From: Maribacter forsetii DSM 18668
GTDB lineage: Bacteria; Bacteroidota; Bacteroidia; Flavobacteriales; Flavobacteriaceae
DNA length: 64,000 bases
Assembly (NCBI RefSeq): GCF_000744105.1
Contig: NZ_JQLH01000001.1
Location: 4,105,001 to 4,169,000 of the forward strand
Direction: 5' to 3'
The position numbers and the translations under genes were made by a program. Position 1 is the first letter of the stretch. Every line of letters begins with the position of its first letter. Of this stretch, positions 55,596 to 64,000 are shown in pieces. The notes beneath the pieces were generated by a model that saw nothing but the letters and a program-made list of their open reading frames with translations, searched no databases and was not told the origin of the DNA.

Positions 55596-56522
55596 ATGCA
55601 GAATTTATATAAAAATATCACTTTAATAGCATTCGTTTTAGGAGCATTGATCAATAATATAATGGCTCAACAAACGCCAACATTCTCAGAGTACAATTAC
55701 AATCCGTACCTAGTAAATTCTGCTTTTGCCGGTTTGGCACCTAGTGCAGAAATAGGTATTAGTAATACTGGAACTTTCAATCAATTTGAAGGTAGTCCTA
55801 AAAGCTTTGCCCTTAGTTTTCATACTCCCTTAAACCGAGGAAAAGTTGGTTTGGGAGCTGGATTAATTCGTGATGAAGTTGGAGTCACCACTTCAACGAG
55901 TGCATTTGCTACGTATTCTTACAAAATATTTTTCGACACCAAAAAGAATAGACCATATTGGCAAATATATACCCCTAATTCATTATCCTTTTCTATATCT
56001 CCAGGTGTGCAACAATATCAAGAAAATTTACTGGAACTAGGCATAATGGACGATCCTAATTTCGCAATGAACATTAATGCTACCATACCTACTGTAGGAC
56101 TTGGTTTCTTATTAAACTTAGCAGATGTATATGTTGGCTTCTCCACACCAAATGTAATTGAAGATATGCTGGTATCTGATGATAATGTGGAAATTAACGT
56201 GCCTTATTACGGGTATTTGGGCTATCGGTTTTACTCTAACAAATTTGAAGAATTAATGATTAAGCCCAACCTATTATTAAAGTATGAAAATGGCGCTCCT
56301 TTTCAAGCAGATGTAAATATAGCAGTAAGTTTTAGAAACCGATTTGAACTAGGAACCGGTTACAGAACCAATTCCTCTATAAATCTGTTGGCGGGAGTTT
56401 ATCTTTTCAAAAACATTAGAGCTATTTACAGTTATAACGTAGCAACAAATGATTCTCCTTTAGGAAACACCCATGGTATTATTGCTACCTATCGTTTTGG
56501 AGAAGGCTTTAGTAGAGACTAG
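55596..56522 (+). CDS. PorP/SprF-family T9SS membrane protein
   Basis: 308 residues: signal peptide (ending NNIMAQ), then QTPTFSEYNYNPYLVNSAFAG, the family's N-terminal pattern, and barrel strands to YRFGEGFSRD. PorP/SprF proteins are dedicated partners for secretion or attachment of cargo with type B C-terminal domains, as SprF is for SprB. It starts 4 bp after the giant adhesin gene, so the two are a cargo/partner pair. Tail-to-tail overlap of 4 bp with the metallopeptidase gene. Confidence 0.93.
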   Translation: MQNLYKNITLIAFVLGALINNIMAQQTPTFSEYNYNPYLVNSAFAGLAPSAEIGISNTGTFNQFEGSPKSFALSFHTPLNRGKVGLGAGLIRDEVGVTTSTSAFATYSYKIFFDTKKNRPYWQIYTPNSLSFSISPGVQQYQENLLELGIMDDPNFAMNINATIPTVGLGFLLNLADVYVGFSTPNVIEDMLVSDDNVEINVPYYGYLGYRFYSNKFEELMIKPNLLLKYENGAPFQADVNIAVSFRNRFELGTGYRTNSSINLLAGVYLFKNIRAIYSYNVATNDSPLGNTHGIIATYRFGEGFSRD

Positions 56523-57580
56523 ACCTTTCTCAACAAATCGTGAATGAATTCTAATTTCCTTTCTACTGGTTTAGAAATTATAAACGGATAAGGGTCATCT
56601 TCTCCCATAGAGCGGTTCATACTATTTAAAGTGAACAATAAAGGAATACCGGTATTCATTACTTTCTCAAACTTGATTTCTTTATAAGGGTCAAAACTAG
56701 CACTCATTTTTAAGTTTTTCTTAGCCGTAATTTTCGGATTTGATTTAAGTCCGAAATTATAGGCCGTTTCCAATACATCCGTTAAGTGTAGATAATGAGA
56801 CCAAGTTTCTGCCCAATCTTCCCATGGGTGAGAAGAAGCATACTTACTAATAAAACTTTGTTGCCAATTCAATTTTGGACCATTTTTATAATGATTGGTC
56901 AGCGCATCAGCATACGACTCTGATTCATCACCAAAAATGCTTCTAAATTCCGCTAAAACATCCGGATTATCACGAATGAGCAAATCCCAAAAATAATGCC
57001 CCACTTCATGCCTAAAGTGACCAAGCAAAGTTCTATAACGCTCTGCCATTTGCTGCTTTACTTGCTCGCGAACAACAGGATCCGCTTCATCTATCATTAG
57101 GGTAATTACACCATCTGCATGCCCCGTTTTTAAATCTTTGGAACCTTCTGGCAAATCATCTTTAGCTAAAAAATCGAAACAAAAACCCTTCTCATCATCT
57201 ACCGTTTTGCTGACCACTGGCAATCTAAAACGTAAGAGTTGGTATACCAATCTATGTTTTGCAACCTCTATATGTTTCCACTTTTCAAGGTTATCTTCAT
57301 CTAAAAGATGCGGAATTGTTCTGTTAAGGGTACAGGCAAGACAGAATTTGCGACCTCTTGAAGCATCTACTAACCAATTACAAACGTTGTACTTGTAATT
57401 TTCACAGTACTGATAGATTTTGCCATCCAATTCAGGAATTTGCCATTTAGACACATTCGCATCTAAAGCCACTATCTTATTATAATAAGAAGAATAGCCT
57501 AGCAGATAGCCACAATTTACGCATGTATTATTTTCGAAAACAACTGTATTCTTACAGTTCGTGCACTGAAATAATTTCAT
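56519..57580 (-). CDS. Putative zinc-binding metallopeptidase with N-terminal zinc ribbon
   Basis: 353 residues. An N-terminal zinc ribbon (CTNCKNTVVFENNTCVNCGY) is followed by a second Cys cluster (CNWLV, FCLACTLNR). The zincin motif is FRHEVGHYFWDLL (HExxH form HEVGH, about residue 190), with WEDWAETWSHYLHL downstream as likely further ligands. It matches the putative zinc-binding metallo-peptidase family (COG4307-like). Cytoplasmic, substrate unknown. Confidence 0.85.
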   Translation of the reverse strand: MKLFQCTNCKNTVVFENNTCVNCGYLLGYSSYYNKIVALDANVSKWQIPELDGKIYQYCENYKYNVCNWLVDASRGRKFCLACTLNRTIPHLLDEDNLEKWKHIEVAKHRLVYQLLRFRLPVVSKTVDDEKGFCFDFLAKDDLPEGSKDLKTGHADGVITLMIDEADPVVREQVKQQMAERYRTLLGHFRHEVGHYFWDLLIRDNPDVLAEFRSIFGDESESYADALTNHYKNGPKLNWQQSFISKYASSHPWEDWAETWSHYLHLTDVLETAYNFGLKSNPKITAKKNLKMSASFDPYKEIKFEKVMNTGIPLLFTLNSMNRSMGEDDPYPFIISKPVERKLEFIHDLLRKV

Positions 57581-57615
57581 ATCCTATAGTCTTTTAAATA
57601 GACAAGGACATTGTA

Positions 57616-58458
57616 TTACTTGATCATCTTAAGATTTATAACCTCTTGATCGGTCAAATACCTCCAGTGTCCTCTTGGTAAATCTTTTTTGGTAAGACCA
57701 CCATAAACCACCCTATCCATTCTTTGGATTTTATATCCTAAAGTTTCAAAAATGCGTTCTACGATTTTGTTCCTAGAACTATAAATTTCAATACCAACTT
57801 CTCTTTTAGGAGCATCGGCTATAAAACTTACATCTTGTACACGAACCGCCTTTTCATCAACGACTACGCCTTCTTGTATCTTCTTTAAATCAGCACTCCT
57901 CAACTCTTGATCTAAAACCAAATGATAGATTTTACGCATTCCGTTTATTGGACTCTTCAGTACCTTGGTCATGCTACCATCATTGGTAAACAAAAGTAAA
58001 CCTGTATGTTCTTTTTCCAATTTATCAACTGGTAATAATTTTGACTTAGACGCACTAGATATTAACCCAGATACATGTCTCTTACCACGTTCATCTCTTA
58101 TGGTAGTCACAAAATCTTTAGGCTTGTTGAGAAGAACATACTCTCTCTTGATAGGATTTAACAATTGACCATCGAATTTTACCTCATCGGTTAACTTTAC
58201 CTTATAGCCCATTTCTGTAATAGGTTTCCCATTTACAGTTACATTACCTGCAGCAATGTATATATCAGCATCTCTTCTAGAGCATACTCCAGAGTTAGCA
58301 ACATATTTATTTAATCTAATAGAATTTGGATCTTGGGGCTTAGCCGGTGTTACATTTTTCTTGATGGGCGCATTACCACGAGCATAGCTCTTCTTCTTGA
58401 AATTACCACCTTGCCTACCTGAAGCATTTTTTCCCCTACTAGAATCATCCCTACTCAT
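57616..58458 (-). CDS. RluB-family pseudouridine synthase homologue with altered catalytic motif
   Basis: 280 residues from the ATG at 58458 (MSRDDSSRGKN); an upstream ATG adds 10 residues. A basic, disordered N-terminus precedes an S4 RNA-binding domain (IRLNKYVANSGVCSRRDAD) and the synthase domain (VLLNKPKDFVTT, HTGLLLFTNDG, GLTKKDLPRGHWRYLT). The catalytic GRLD motif is replaced by DKLE (Glu codon at 58015-58017), and the usual NR-VRRIFE segment reads NKIVERIFE. The essential Asp is therefore missing. It may be inactive as a synthase and act as an RNA-binding protein, or use Glu. It shares a strand with the mevalonate genes. Confidence 0.85.
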   Translation of the reverse strand: MSRDDSSRGKNASGRQGGNFKKKSYARGNAPIKKNVTPAKPQDPNSIRLNKYVANSGVCSRRDADIYIAAGNVTVNGKPITEMGYKVKLTDEVKFDGQLLNPIKREYVLLNKPKDFVTTIRDERGKRHVSGLISSASKSKLLPVDKLEKEHTGLLLFTNDGSMTKVLKSPINGMRKIYHLVLDQELRSADLKKIQEGVVVDEKAVRVQDVSFIADAPKREVGIEIYSSRNKIVERIFETLGYKIQRMDRVVYGGLTKKDLPRGHWRYLTDQEVINLKMIK

Positions 58459-58533
58459 AACTGTACTAATTTTGCACAAAGGTAGCAAATTGCGTTGCGG
58501 TTCAAATAGTTATATGAAACATATTACGAACAA

Positions 58534-59439
58534 CTATAGTATTCTATTTAAAACCAACTGTACATCTATAAGTAGAATACTAAAGACACCCATAACTATG
58601 ATAAGTTTTAGAATGTTGTGCAGCCAAACATAGTCTTTACGGGCTTTTGCTTTAAAAAGTAACACGATGAACAAAATCATTAAGAGCACGCATAATATGA
58701 AGTAAAAGTTCATATACCCTACATCAAACTGAAAAATCAGTAGTAAAGATGGTACCAAGGTCAAAAAAATTAAAAAAGAAATCAACAATTTTGAAGTTCT
58801 AGCACCGTAAATAATAGGAATGGTTCTATAATTCTGAGCTAAATCTCCTGATATATTTTCTAAGTCTTTCACCATTTCACGAGCAAGTATCAATAAAAAG
58901 AGGAATACTGCATGTACAAAGATGACCGGCTGAATATTCTTATAATAAACGAACACTACAAAAAAGGGCGTAATTGCCAATGTAGCCGAAATAAAATTAC
59001 CTAAAAACGGAATTCGCTTGAGCTTATGGGAATAGATCCAAATACCAAATATGTAAGATGAAAAAAAGAATACCGCTTTGAACGAAACATAGCTAGCGAC
59101 TACTACTGCCAAAAAATTTAATACAAAATAGGTGGTCAACTTAAACCGCTGGCTTACCAAACGATCTAACATGCTTTTTCTTGGTTTGTTAATTAGGTCT
59201 TTCTCTGCGTCGTAGAAATTGTTTATGATATAACCACCGGCAATGACCAAAGCAGATGCCAATACAATTACGAAGAGATTAATATCGAATACCACCCTAC
59301 GTACAGGAAGTTCTGGCGCAAGTATATAAATAGACGCTAAATATTGAGCTAGAGCTATAACTAAAATGTTATACCCTCTAACCACTGAAAACAGACTCAG
59401 TACTTTTAAAAGTAAGAGTTTATTTCTTCTATTAAGCAT
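58534..59439 (-). CDS. UbiA-family prenyltransferase
   Basis: 301 residues, about eight membrane helices. The prenyl-diphosphate-binding motif NNFYDAEKDLINKPRK (DxxxD form, about residues 73-88) and the second acidic motif REMVKDLENISGDL (about 186-199) are clear. Transfers a prenyl chain to an acceptor in the membrane. Which acceptor (quinone precursor, glycerol phosphate or other) cannot be told. It lies 13 bp downstream of mevalonate kinase, fitting supply of isoprenoid substrate. Confidence 0.88.
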   Translation of the reverse strand: MLNRRNKLLLLKVLSLFSVVRGYNILVIALAQYLASIYILAPELPVRRVVFDINLFVIVLASALVIAGGYIINNFYDAEKDLINKPRKSMLDRLVSQRFKLTTYFVLNFLAVVVASYVSFKAVFFFSSYIFGIWIYSHKLKRIPFLGNFISATLAITPFFVVFVYYKNIQPVIFVHAVFLFLLILAREMVKDLENISGDLAQNYRTIPIIYGARTSKLLISFLIFLTLVPSLLLIFQFDVGYMNFYFILCVLLMILFIVLLFKAKARKDYVWLHNILKLIIVMGVFSILLIDVQLVLNRIL

Positions 59440-59452
59440 TTATGAAAATTAC

Positions 59453-60391
59453 CTAAAAATTATAGACTACTTCTAGTTTATAGTCTTTTAACGCAGTTTT
59501 AGCTTTTTCAAAATCTTCTGTAAAACCTAATATATAACCACCACCACCTGAGCCACAAAGCTTTAAGTAGTAATCATTGGTATCAATTCCGTTTTTCCAC
59601 AAAGCATGGAACTTTGCAGGAATCATAGGTTTAAAGTTATCTAAAACAACATGGGAAAGTTGCTTTAAATTACCGAATAACGATTGAATATTGCCATTCA
59701 CGAAATCTTCTACACAGGCATCTGTATGTTTAATGAACTGATTCTTTAACATACTTCTAAAACCGTCATTTTTCATTTGTTCCATGAAAATCTGAACCAT
59801 TGGTGCAGTTTCACCAATAATTCCGCTATCTAATAAAAATACCGCTCCTTTACCTTCTGCATTTTGCGAAGGAATACTTGTAGACTCGATATTGTCTTTA
59901 GAATTTATAAGTATCGGAAGGCTTAAATAGCTATTTAAAGGATCTAGCCCAGATGATTTACCATGAAAAAACGATTCCATTTTACCGAATATCGTTTTAA
60001 GTTTCAATAATTTTTCTCTAGTTAAATTCTCAAGAACCGTTATTTTATCTTGTGCGTATTTATCATATATTGCTGCCACCAAAGCACCACTACTACCCAC
60101 TCCATAGCCTTGCGGTATAGAACTGTCAAAATACATACCTTCTGCAACGTCTGCTTTTAAAAGGTCCAAATCAAAAGAAACCAAATCTGGCTCTTTTTCT
60201 GTAAGCTCCTTTAAGTACACAGCAAAAGATGCTAAGCTTTCATTAGATTTGTTTGCCTCTTTTGACATGTTGGCATCAGATTTCAAAGCTCCCTTATAAA
60301 AATTATAGGGTATTGATAATCCTTTGGAATCTTTAATGATACCATACTCTCCAAAAAGAAGAATTTTTGAATAAAAAAGCGGTCCTTTCAT
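59453..60391 (-). CDS. mvk: Mevalonate kinase (GHMP family)
   Basis: 312 residues. SKILLFGEYGIIKDSKGLSI at the N-terminus, the GHMP ATP loop PQGYGVGSSGALVAAI (about 94-109), and the C-terminal KLCGSGGGGYILGF. Phosphorylates mevalonate in isoprenoid synthesis. The phosphomevalonate kinase is not adjacent. Preceded by a 147-bp spacer from the decarboxylase, in which I see no gene. Confidence 0.88.
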   Translation of the reverse strand: MKGPLFYSKILLFGEYGIIKDSKGLSIPYNFYKGALKSDANMSKEANKSNESLASFAVYLKELTEKEPDLVSFDLDLLKADVAEGMYFDSSIPQGYGVGSSGALVAAIYDKYAQDKITVLENLTREKLLKLKTIFGKMESFFHGKSSGLDPLNSYLSLPILINSKDNIESTSIPSQNAEGKGAVFLLDSGIIGETAPMVQIFMEQMKNDGFRSMLKNQFIKHTDACVEDFVNGNIQSLFGNLKQLSHVVLDNFKPMIPAKFHALWKNGIDTNDYYLKLCGSGGGGYILGFTEDFEKAKTALKDYKLEVVYNF

Positions 60392-60538
60392 TTTTTTAAA
60401 ACTAAGCTGACATTGAAACTTATATAAATATAGTCAAAGATTCATAAAAAGTTGAACGTTTTACCCTAAAGAGTTAAACAAATTAGATAAATCATTCTTT
60501 TATAAACGTTTCTTCCAAAGAAATAGTACTTTAATTAC

Positions 60539-61621
60539 CTACAACTTCTTAGCACCCAGACCAATTCGATCGCAAATATACTGCCCATTTTGACAATAAG
60601 GCACCAACTTTTCTTTTATAAAAGGAAAAACGATATCTTTTTCATTTTCAGGATATAAGACATGAACATTGGCTCCTGCATCTAAAGTAAAGCAAACATG
60701 AGTTTTAGATGTCTCCCTAAATTTCCAAATCTCATTGATTATAGAAAGTGTATTTGGTTTCATCAATATAAAATAAGGATTGCTTGTCATCATCATGGCG
60801 TGTAATGTAAGTGCTTCACTTTCCACAATATTTATAAATGAATCTAAGTCTCCTTCTGATAAAATGGACTTTAACTTCTCTAAATTATTATGTGCTTGGT
60901 CAAAACGCTGCGTAGCGAACGGGTGCCCGTGCATTAATTCATGCCCCACGGTACTACTCACCTGCTTTTCACCTTTATCTACCAATAAAATAGTATCATG
61001 AAAATTACTAAATACCTCATGTACTGCGTACGGATATTTTATACCGAATAAGTTCGAGCTTCCTTCAATTGAAGATGTTTCTCCCCATTGTACCAAAGGT
61101 CCTTCTATGCTGCGACATGCACTACCAGAACCTAATCTTGCTAAAAATGAAACCTTTCGGTTAAAATGTTCTTCTGAAAGCGTCTTTAGAAACGTTCTTT
61201 CCATCTCCATAAAACATAAAGCCAAAGCAGACATACCACTAGCTGATGATGCAATACCACTACTATGCGGAAAAGAATTTGATGTTTTGATTACGAAGTG
61301 ATAGTCTTTTAAAAATGGCAGATAGACCTCTATTCTCTTTAGAAATGTATTTATTTTTGGTTTAAACTCTTCTTTTGCCTCTCCCTCAAAAAAAAGATCG
61401 AACGAAAACTCTTCGCTTTTTTCATGCTTCTTTTTATACTCAACGCTCGTTTTAGTGACACATGCCGCTAAAGTAAAACTGATAGATGGATTTGCAGGTA
61501 TCTGATTCTCTCTCTTTCCCCAATACTTCACCAAGGCAATATTACTGGGCGAAGCATACGAAACAATGCCTTCTTCTTTCAATGTTGTATACGGTACTGG
61601 AATAAAATCTTTTTCTGACAT
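60539..61621 (-). CDS. mvaD: Diphosphomevalonate decarboxylase
   Basis: 360 residues from the ATG at 61621 (MSEKDFIPVPYTTLKEEG); a start at 61663 would add 14 residues overlapping the promoter. SYASPSNIALVKYWGKRE and IPANPSISFTL are the family N-terminal signature, SFPHSSGIASSASGMSALAL the GHMP ATP loop, and LDAGANVHVLYP the C-terminal motif. ATP-dependent decarboxylation of diphosphomevalonate to isopentenyl diphosphate. Confidence 0.93.
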   Translation of the reverse strand: MSEKDFIPVPYTTLKEEGIVSYASPSNIALVKYWGKRENQIPANPSISFTLAACVTKTSVEYKKKHEKSEEFSFDLFFEGEAKEEFKPKINTFLKRIEVYLPFLKDYHFVIKTSNSFPHSSGIASSASGMSALALCFMEMERTFLKTLSEEHFNRKVSFLARLGSGSACRSIEGPLVQWGETSSIEGSSNLFGIKYPYAVHEVFSNFHDTILLVDKGEKQVSSTVGHELMHGHPFATQRFDQAHNNLEKLKSILSEGDLDSFINIVESEALTLHAMMMTSNPYFILMKPNTLSIINEIWKFRETSKTHVCFTLDAGANVHVLYPENEKDIVFPFIKEKLVPYCQNGQYICDRIGLGAKKL

Positions 61622-61638
61622 TGAATTTTCAATTTGTG

Positions 61639-61646
61639 CAAATATA
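61639..61646 (-). promoter_or_regulatory. -7 promoter box of the mevalonate operon
   Basis: On the minus strand TATATTTG, an exact match to TAnnTTTG, 17 bp upstream of the mvaD ATG. The -33 element is not clear at the usual spacing. Confidence 0.55.
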
Positions 61647-61702
61647 GTTTTTAGGGCAATCAATTAAAATAAATCCTTATTTTAGAGCTAAACACCAACC
61701 AA

Positions 61703-62176
61703 TTGAAAAGAAAATTAACGTACGTCTTTATTGGTATTATCGTATGCTCTACCATAGGGTTTCTAAGCAGTGTAGTTACACAAAGCTCTGTAAACGATTG
61801 GTATATGACATTGAACAAGCCAAGTTTTAATCCGCCAAATTGGGTTTTTGCACCTGTTTGGAGCGTTCTTTATGTAATGATGGGCGTTTCTGTAGGTTGG
61901 GTCTGGGCAAAAGGATTTCATCATAAGTGGGTAAAAACAGGATTGTACCATTTTGGTTTTCAACTACTTTTAAATGGATTATGGAGCATTGTCTTTTTTG
62001 GACTTAAACAACCTTTCTATGCATTACTTATTATAATTGCTCTTTTGATAGTGCTTTTACTAACCTTTAAATGGTTTAGAGTGGTAAGTAAAATTGGTGC
62101 ATACTTGTTAATTCCATATATATTATGGGTCTGTTTTGCTACAGCTTTGAACTTCAAAATTTGGCAACTAAATTAA
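61703..62176 (+). CDS. tspO: TspO/MBR family membrane protein
   Basis: 157 residues with five membrane helices. NDWYMTLNKPSFNPPNWVFAPVW holds the family's W-x2-L-x-KP-x-F-x-PP-x-W-x-F pattern, and LNGLWSIVFFGLKQP the later one. Start is TTG at 61703: the first internal ATG would delete helix 1. Binds porphyrins or sterol-like ligands in other bacteria. Tail-to-tail overlap of 4 bp with the DUF1697 gene. Confidence 0.92.
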   Translation: MKRKLTYVFIGIIVCSTIGFLSSVVTQSSVNDWYMTLNKPSFNPPNWVFAPVWSVLYVMMGVSVGWVWAKGFHHKWVKTGLYHFGFQLLLNGLWSIVFFGLKQPFYALLIIIALLIVLLLTFKWFRVVSKIGAYLLIPYILWVCFATALNFKIWQLN

Positions 62177-62712
62177 CTAGCCATTTCTAACAATTTATTC
62201 ATTGTTCTATAATTTCTGGTTGTTGCCATTACATTCAACTTTCTCTCAATTAAGTTATTGTTCAATTTTGCTTTGCCATATCCGGCATTGCACTTTAAAT
62301 ATATACAACCGTCAGCAATTGAAAACTCTTCATTTACAAAAGCTTCCGTTTTAAACTTAATCAATGTTTCAATGCTTGGAGAACTACCTACAAGAACAAA
62401 ATATAGCTGCTTTTTGATGCTATCATCATCAGATGCGAACGGATTATCATTTACCATAGCAGACACCTGATCAGTGGTTCTTATTAGTACAGGCACCTCA
62501 ATACCAAATCTATTCAAAATAGCTTCTGCAAGCAACCCTTCTAATTCTGATGTAGAATCAACTACGCTTTTAAAAATGATATTACCACTTTGAATATATG
62601 TCTGGACATCTTTTAGCTCTATACTTTCGCATAATTCTCGAAGTTCAGCCATAGGAATTTTATTCTTTCCAGCTACATTTATACCTCTTAAGAATGCAAT
62701 GTATGTTACCAC
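62173..62712 (-). CDS. DUF1697 protein
   Basis: 179 residues. TYIAFLRGINVAGKNKIPMA at the N-terminus and DVQTYIQSGNIIF are the DUF1697 signature. No assigned biochemical role. Overlaps the flavoprotein gene upstream by 1 bp, so they are co-translated. Confidence 0.92.
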   Translation of the reverse strand: MVTYIAFLRGINVAGKNKIPMAELRELCESIELKDVQTYIQSGNIIFKSVVDSTSELEGLLAEAILNRFGIEVPVLIRTTDQVSAMVNDNPFASDDDSIKKQLYFVLVGSSPSIETLIKFKTEAFVNEEFSIADGCIYLKCNAGYGKAKLNNNLIERKLNVMATTRNYRTMNKLLEMAS

Positions 62713-63995
62713 TATTTTTGACTATTTGAATTTAAACCTTCCACTACTCCATTGGCAGCAATAAAACCACCCGTCCAAGCATTTTGAAAGTTAAATCCGC
62801 CAGTAATGGCATCTATATTTATAATTTCTCCTGCAAAATATAGACTTGGTAGAATTTTACTTTCGTAAGTTTTAAAATTGATTTCTTTTAAGTCCACACC
62901 ACCGGCCGTAACAAACTCTTCTTTAAAAGTACTTTTTCCATTTACCTGAAAAATACCTGCAGTAAGTTGTTCTGATAATGAAGTTAATTGTTGTTTTGAT
63001 ACTTCTGGCCATGTTGTTGTATCATCTATACTGGCTGCTTTTACCAAGTTTGCCCATAAACGTTTGGGAATATCCAACACCTTGGTTCTTAAAACCGTTT
63101 TCTTTTCCAATTGTTTCACCTTAAGAAACAGTTCCAATAATCCATTTTGATGATAATCCGGCACCCAGTTCACTTGAATTTTGAATTGATAATTATACTG
63201 CTCTAAAATTCTTGCTCCCCATGCTGAAAGCTTTAAAATTGCTGGTCCGCTCATTCCCCAGTGCGTGACCAACAAAGGTCCTTCAGAAAATAAACTCGAT
63301 ACATCTATTTTTGCTTTTACCGACTTTTTACCAAAATTCTTTTTCGGTATTACCTTTACCTCAGCATGTGTAGCTACACCTGGTATAGCTGAAATTCGTT
63401 TATCTTTTACATTGAAAGTGAATAGTGATGGGACCGGCGGAACAATTTTATGTCCTAACCCTTCAATATATTTCCACATTTTAGGATTGCTTCCCGTAGC
63501 CAGAATAAGCTTTTTGCAGTACATAAAACCATCGCCAATGGCCACCTTCCATTTTTTGCCAACTTCTTCATCTATTTGCTCTATTCCTGTCACGGAGCAA
63601 AGGGTTTTCACCTGAATCCCTAATCTATCCGCCTCTGAAATAAAACAGTCTATGATTGTCTGAGATGAATTACTGACAGGAAACATTCTACCATCGTCTT
63701 CAATTTTTAATGCAACACCACGTTCTTCAAAAAAACCTACCGTATCGCCACTTGCATAGGTATGAAATGGACCTAAAAGTTCTTTCTCACCTCTAGGATA
63801 GTTTTTGCTTAAATCTGCAGGGTTAAATTCTGCATGGGTAACATTACAGCGACCACCACCAGAAATTTTAACCTTGGTAAGCACCTCTTTACCACGCTCT
63901 AAAATTGCAATTTTTGTATTTGGCCTTTTCTCGGCAATATGTATTGCAGCATAGAAACCTGCTGCGCCACCGCCAATCACCAGAACATCGTACAT
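62712..63995 (-). CDS. HI0933-family flavoprotein (NAD(P)/FAD-dependent oxidoreductase)
   Basis: 427 residues, complete: the ATG lies 5 bp from the right edge. FAD-binding VLVIGGGAAGFYAAIHIAE, the family-specific ISGGGRCNVTH (about 43-53), LILATGSNPKM, THWGMSGPAILKLSAWGARI, and the C-terminal LYFAGEIINIDAITGGFNFQ. A soluble oxidoreductase of the BaiN/HI0933 family; substrate unknown. Confidence 0.93.
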   Translation of the reverse strand: MYDVLVIGGGAAGFYAAIHIAEKRPNTKIAILERGKEVLTKVKISGGGRCNVTHAEFNPADLSKNYPRGEKELLGPFHTYASGDTVGFFEERGVALKIEDDGRMFPVSNSSQTIIDCFISEADRLGIQVKTLCSVTGIEQIDEEVGKKWKVAIGDGFMYCKKLILATGSNPKMWKYIEGLGHKIVPPVPSLFTFNVKDKRISAIPGVATHAEVKVIPKKNFGKKSVKAKIDVSSLFSEGPLLVTHWGMSGPAILKLSAWGARILEQYNYQFKIQVNWVPDYHQNGLLELFLKVKQLEKKTVLRTKVLDIPKRLWANLVKAASIDDTTTWPEVSKQQLTSLSEQLTAGIFQVNGKSTFKEEFVTAGGVDLKEINFKTYESKILPSLYFAGEIINIDAITGGFNFQNAWTGGFIAANGVVEGLNSNSQK

Positions 63996-64000
63996 TATTT

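Overview
The window looks like a chromosomal segment of a marine Flavobacteriaceae (Bacteroidota). The evidence is low G+C; Bacteroidetes-type promoters (TAnnTTTG, e.g. before tRNA-Phe at 3493-3500); outer-membrane lipoproteins and beta-barrels; a type IX secretion (T9SS) type B sorting domain paired with a PorP/SprF protein; mevalonate-pathway genes; and an arginine pathway with the Bacteroidetes-type acylornithine transcarbamylase. Genus cannot be fixed from the sequence alone (Maribacter/Zobellia-like is a guess).

Layout. 1-3419 (minus strand): coaX, an outer-membrane protein and a TPR protein cut by the left edge. 3470-3627: tRNA-Phe with its own promoter and terminator. 3931-5514: an orphan GH32 lipoprotein. 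5570-8342: rhodanese, TIGR04282 transferase, purine nucleoside phosphorylase and TIGR04283 glycosyltransferase, which is the accessory part of an arsenosugar-type cluster without the ArsM/ArsS enzymes. 8344-12554: a remnant of an amidase 3' end, a Kelch lipoprotein, the intact amidase and a BamA-like barrel. 12725-17582: a beta-barrel and a DUF547 protein, divergent from an FAD oxidoreductase and a NapH-like polyferredoxin membrane protein. 17735-22862: a GH78-like protein, a YwqK/MORN-like protein and two GT2 enzymes.

22920-25540 is an accessory patch: tandem 26-bp palindromes, small unknown genes and a dispersed repeat (R1, R2) framing them like cassettes. 25540-34941 holds a YHYH lipoprotein operon, a methyltransferase, a LysE/LysR pair, a DUF983 protein, an AraC regulator, small enzymes, an arginase-family hydrolase and a GT-C mannosyltransferase-like protein.

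34942-46816 is a combined arginine/proline operon: GNAT acetyltransferase, argG, argC, proC, argD, proA, proB, argF', a 60-residue membrane protein, argB, argE, argH. It is preceded by an unlisted 28-codon leader peptide ending in ARRRRP, a probable arginine-sensing attenuator. The transcarbamylase carries Ser where acetyl-specific enzymes have Glu and the Bacteroides succinyl-specific enzyme has Pro, so the route may use succinylated intermediates. The longer spacers of this operon carry short repeats, including 32 perfect copies of AGAGTAT.

46813-63995: a BrkB-family membrane protein; a 2553-residue adhesin-like protein (15 + 20 BspA/DUF285 units, about 12 Fn3-like units, T9SS type B tail) followed by its PorP/SprF partner; a zinc metallopeptidase; a pseudouridine synthase homologue with an altered catalytic motif next to UbiA, mevalonate kinase and diphosphomevalonate decarboxylase; TspO; DUF1697; and an HI0933-type flavoprotein.
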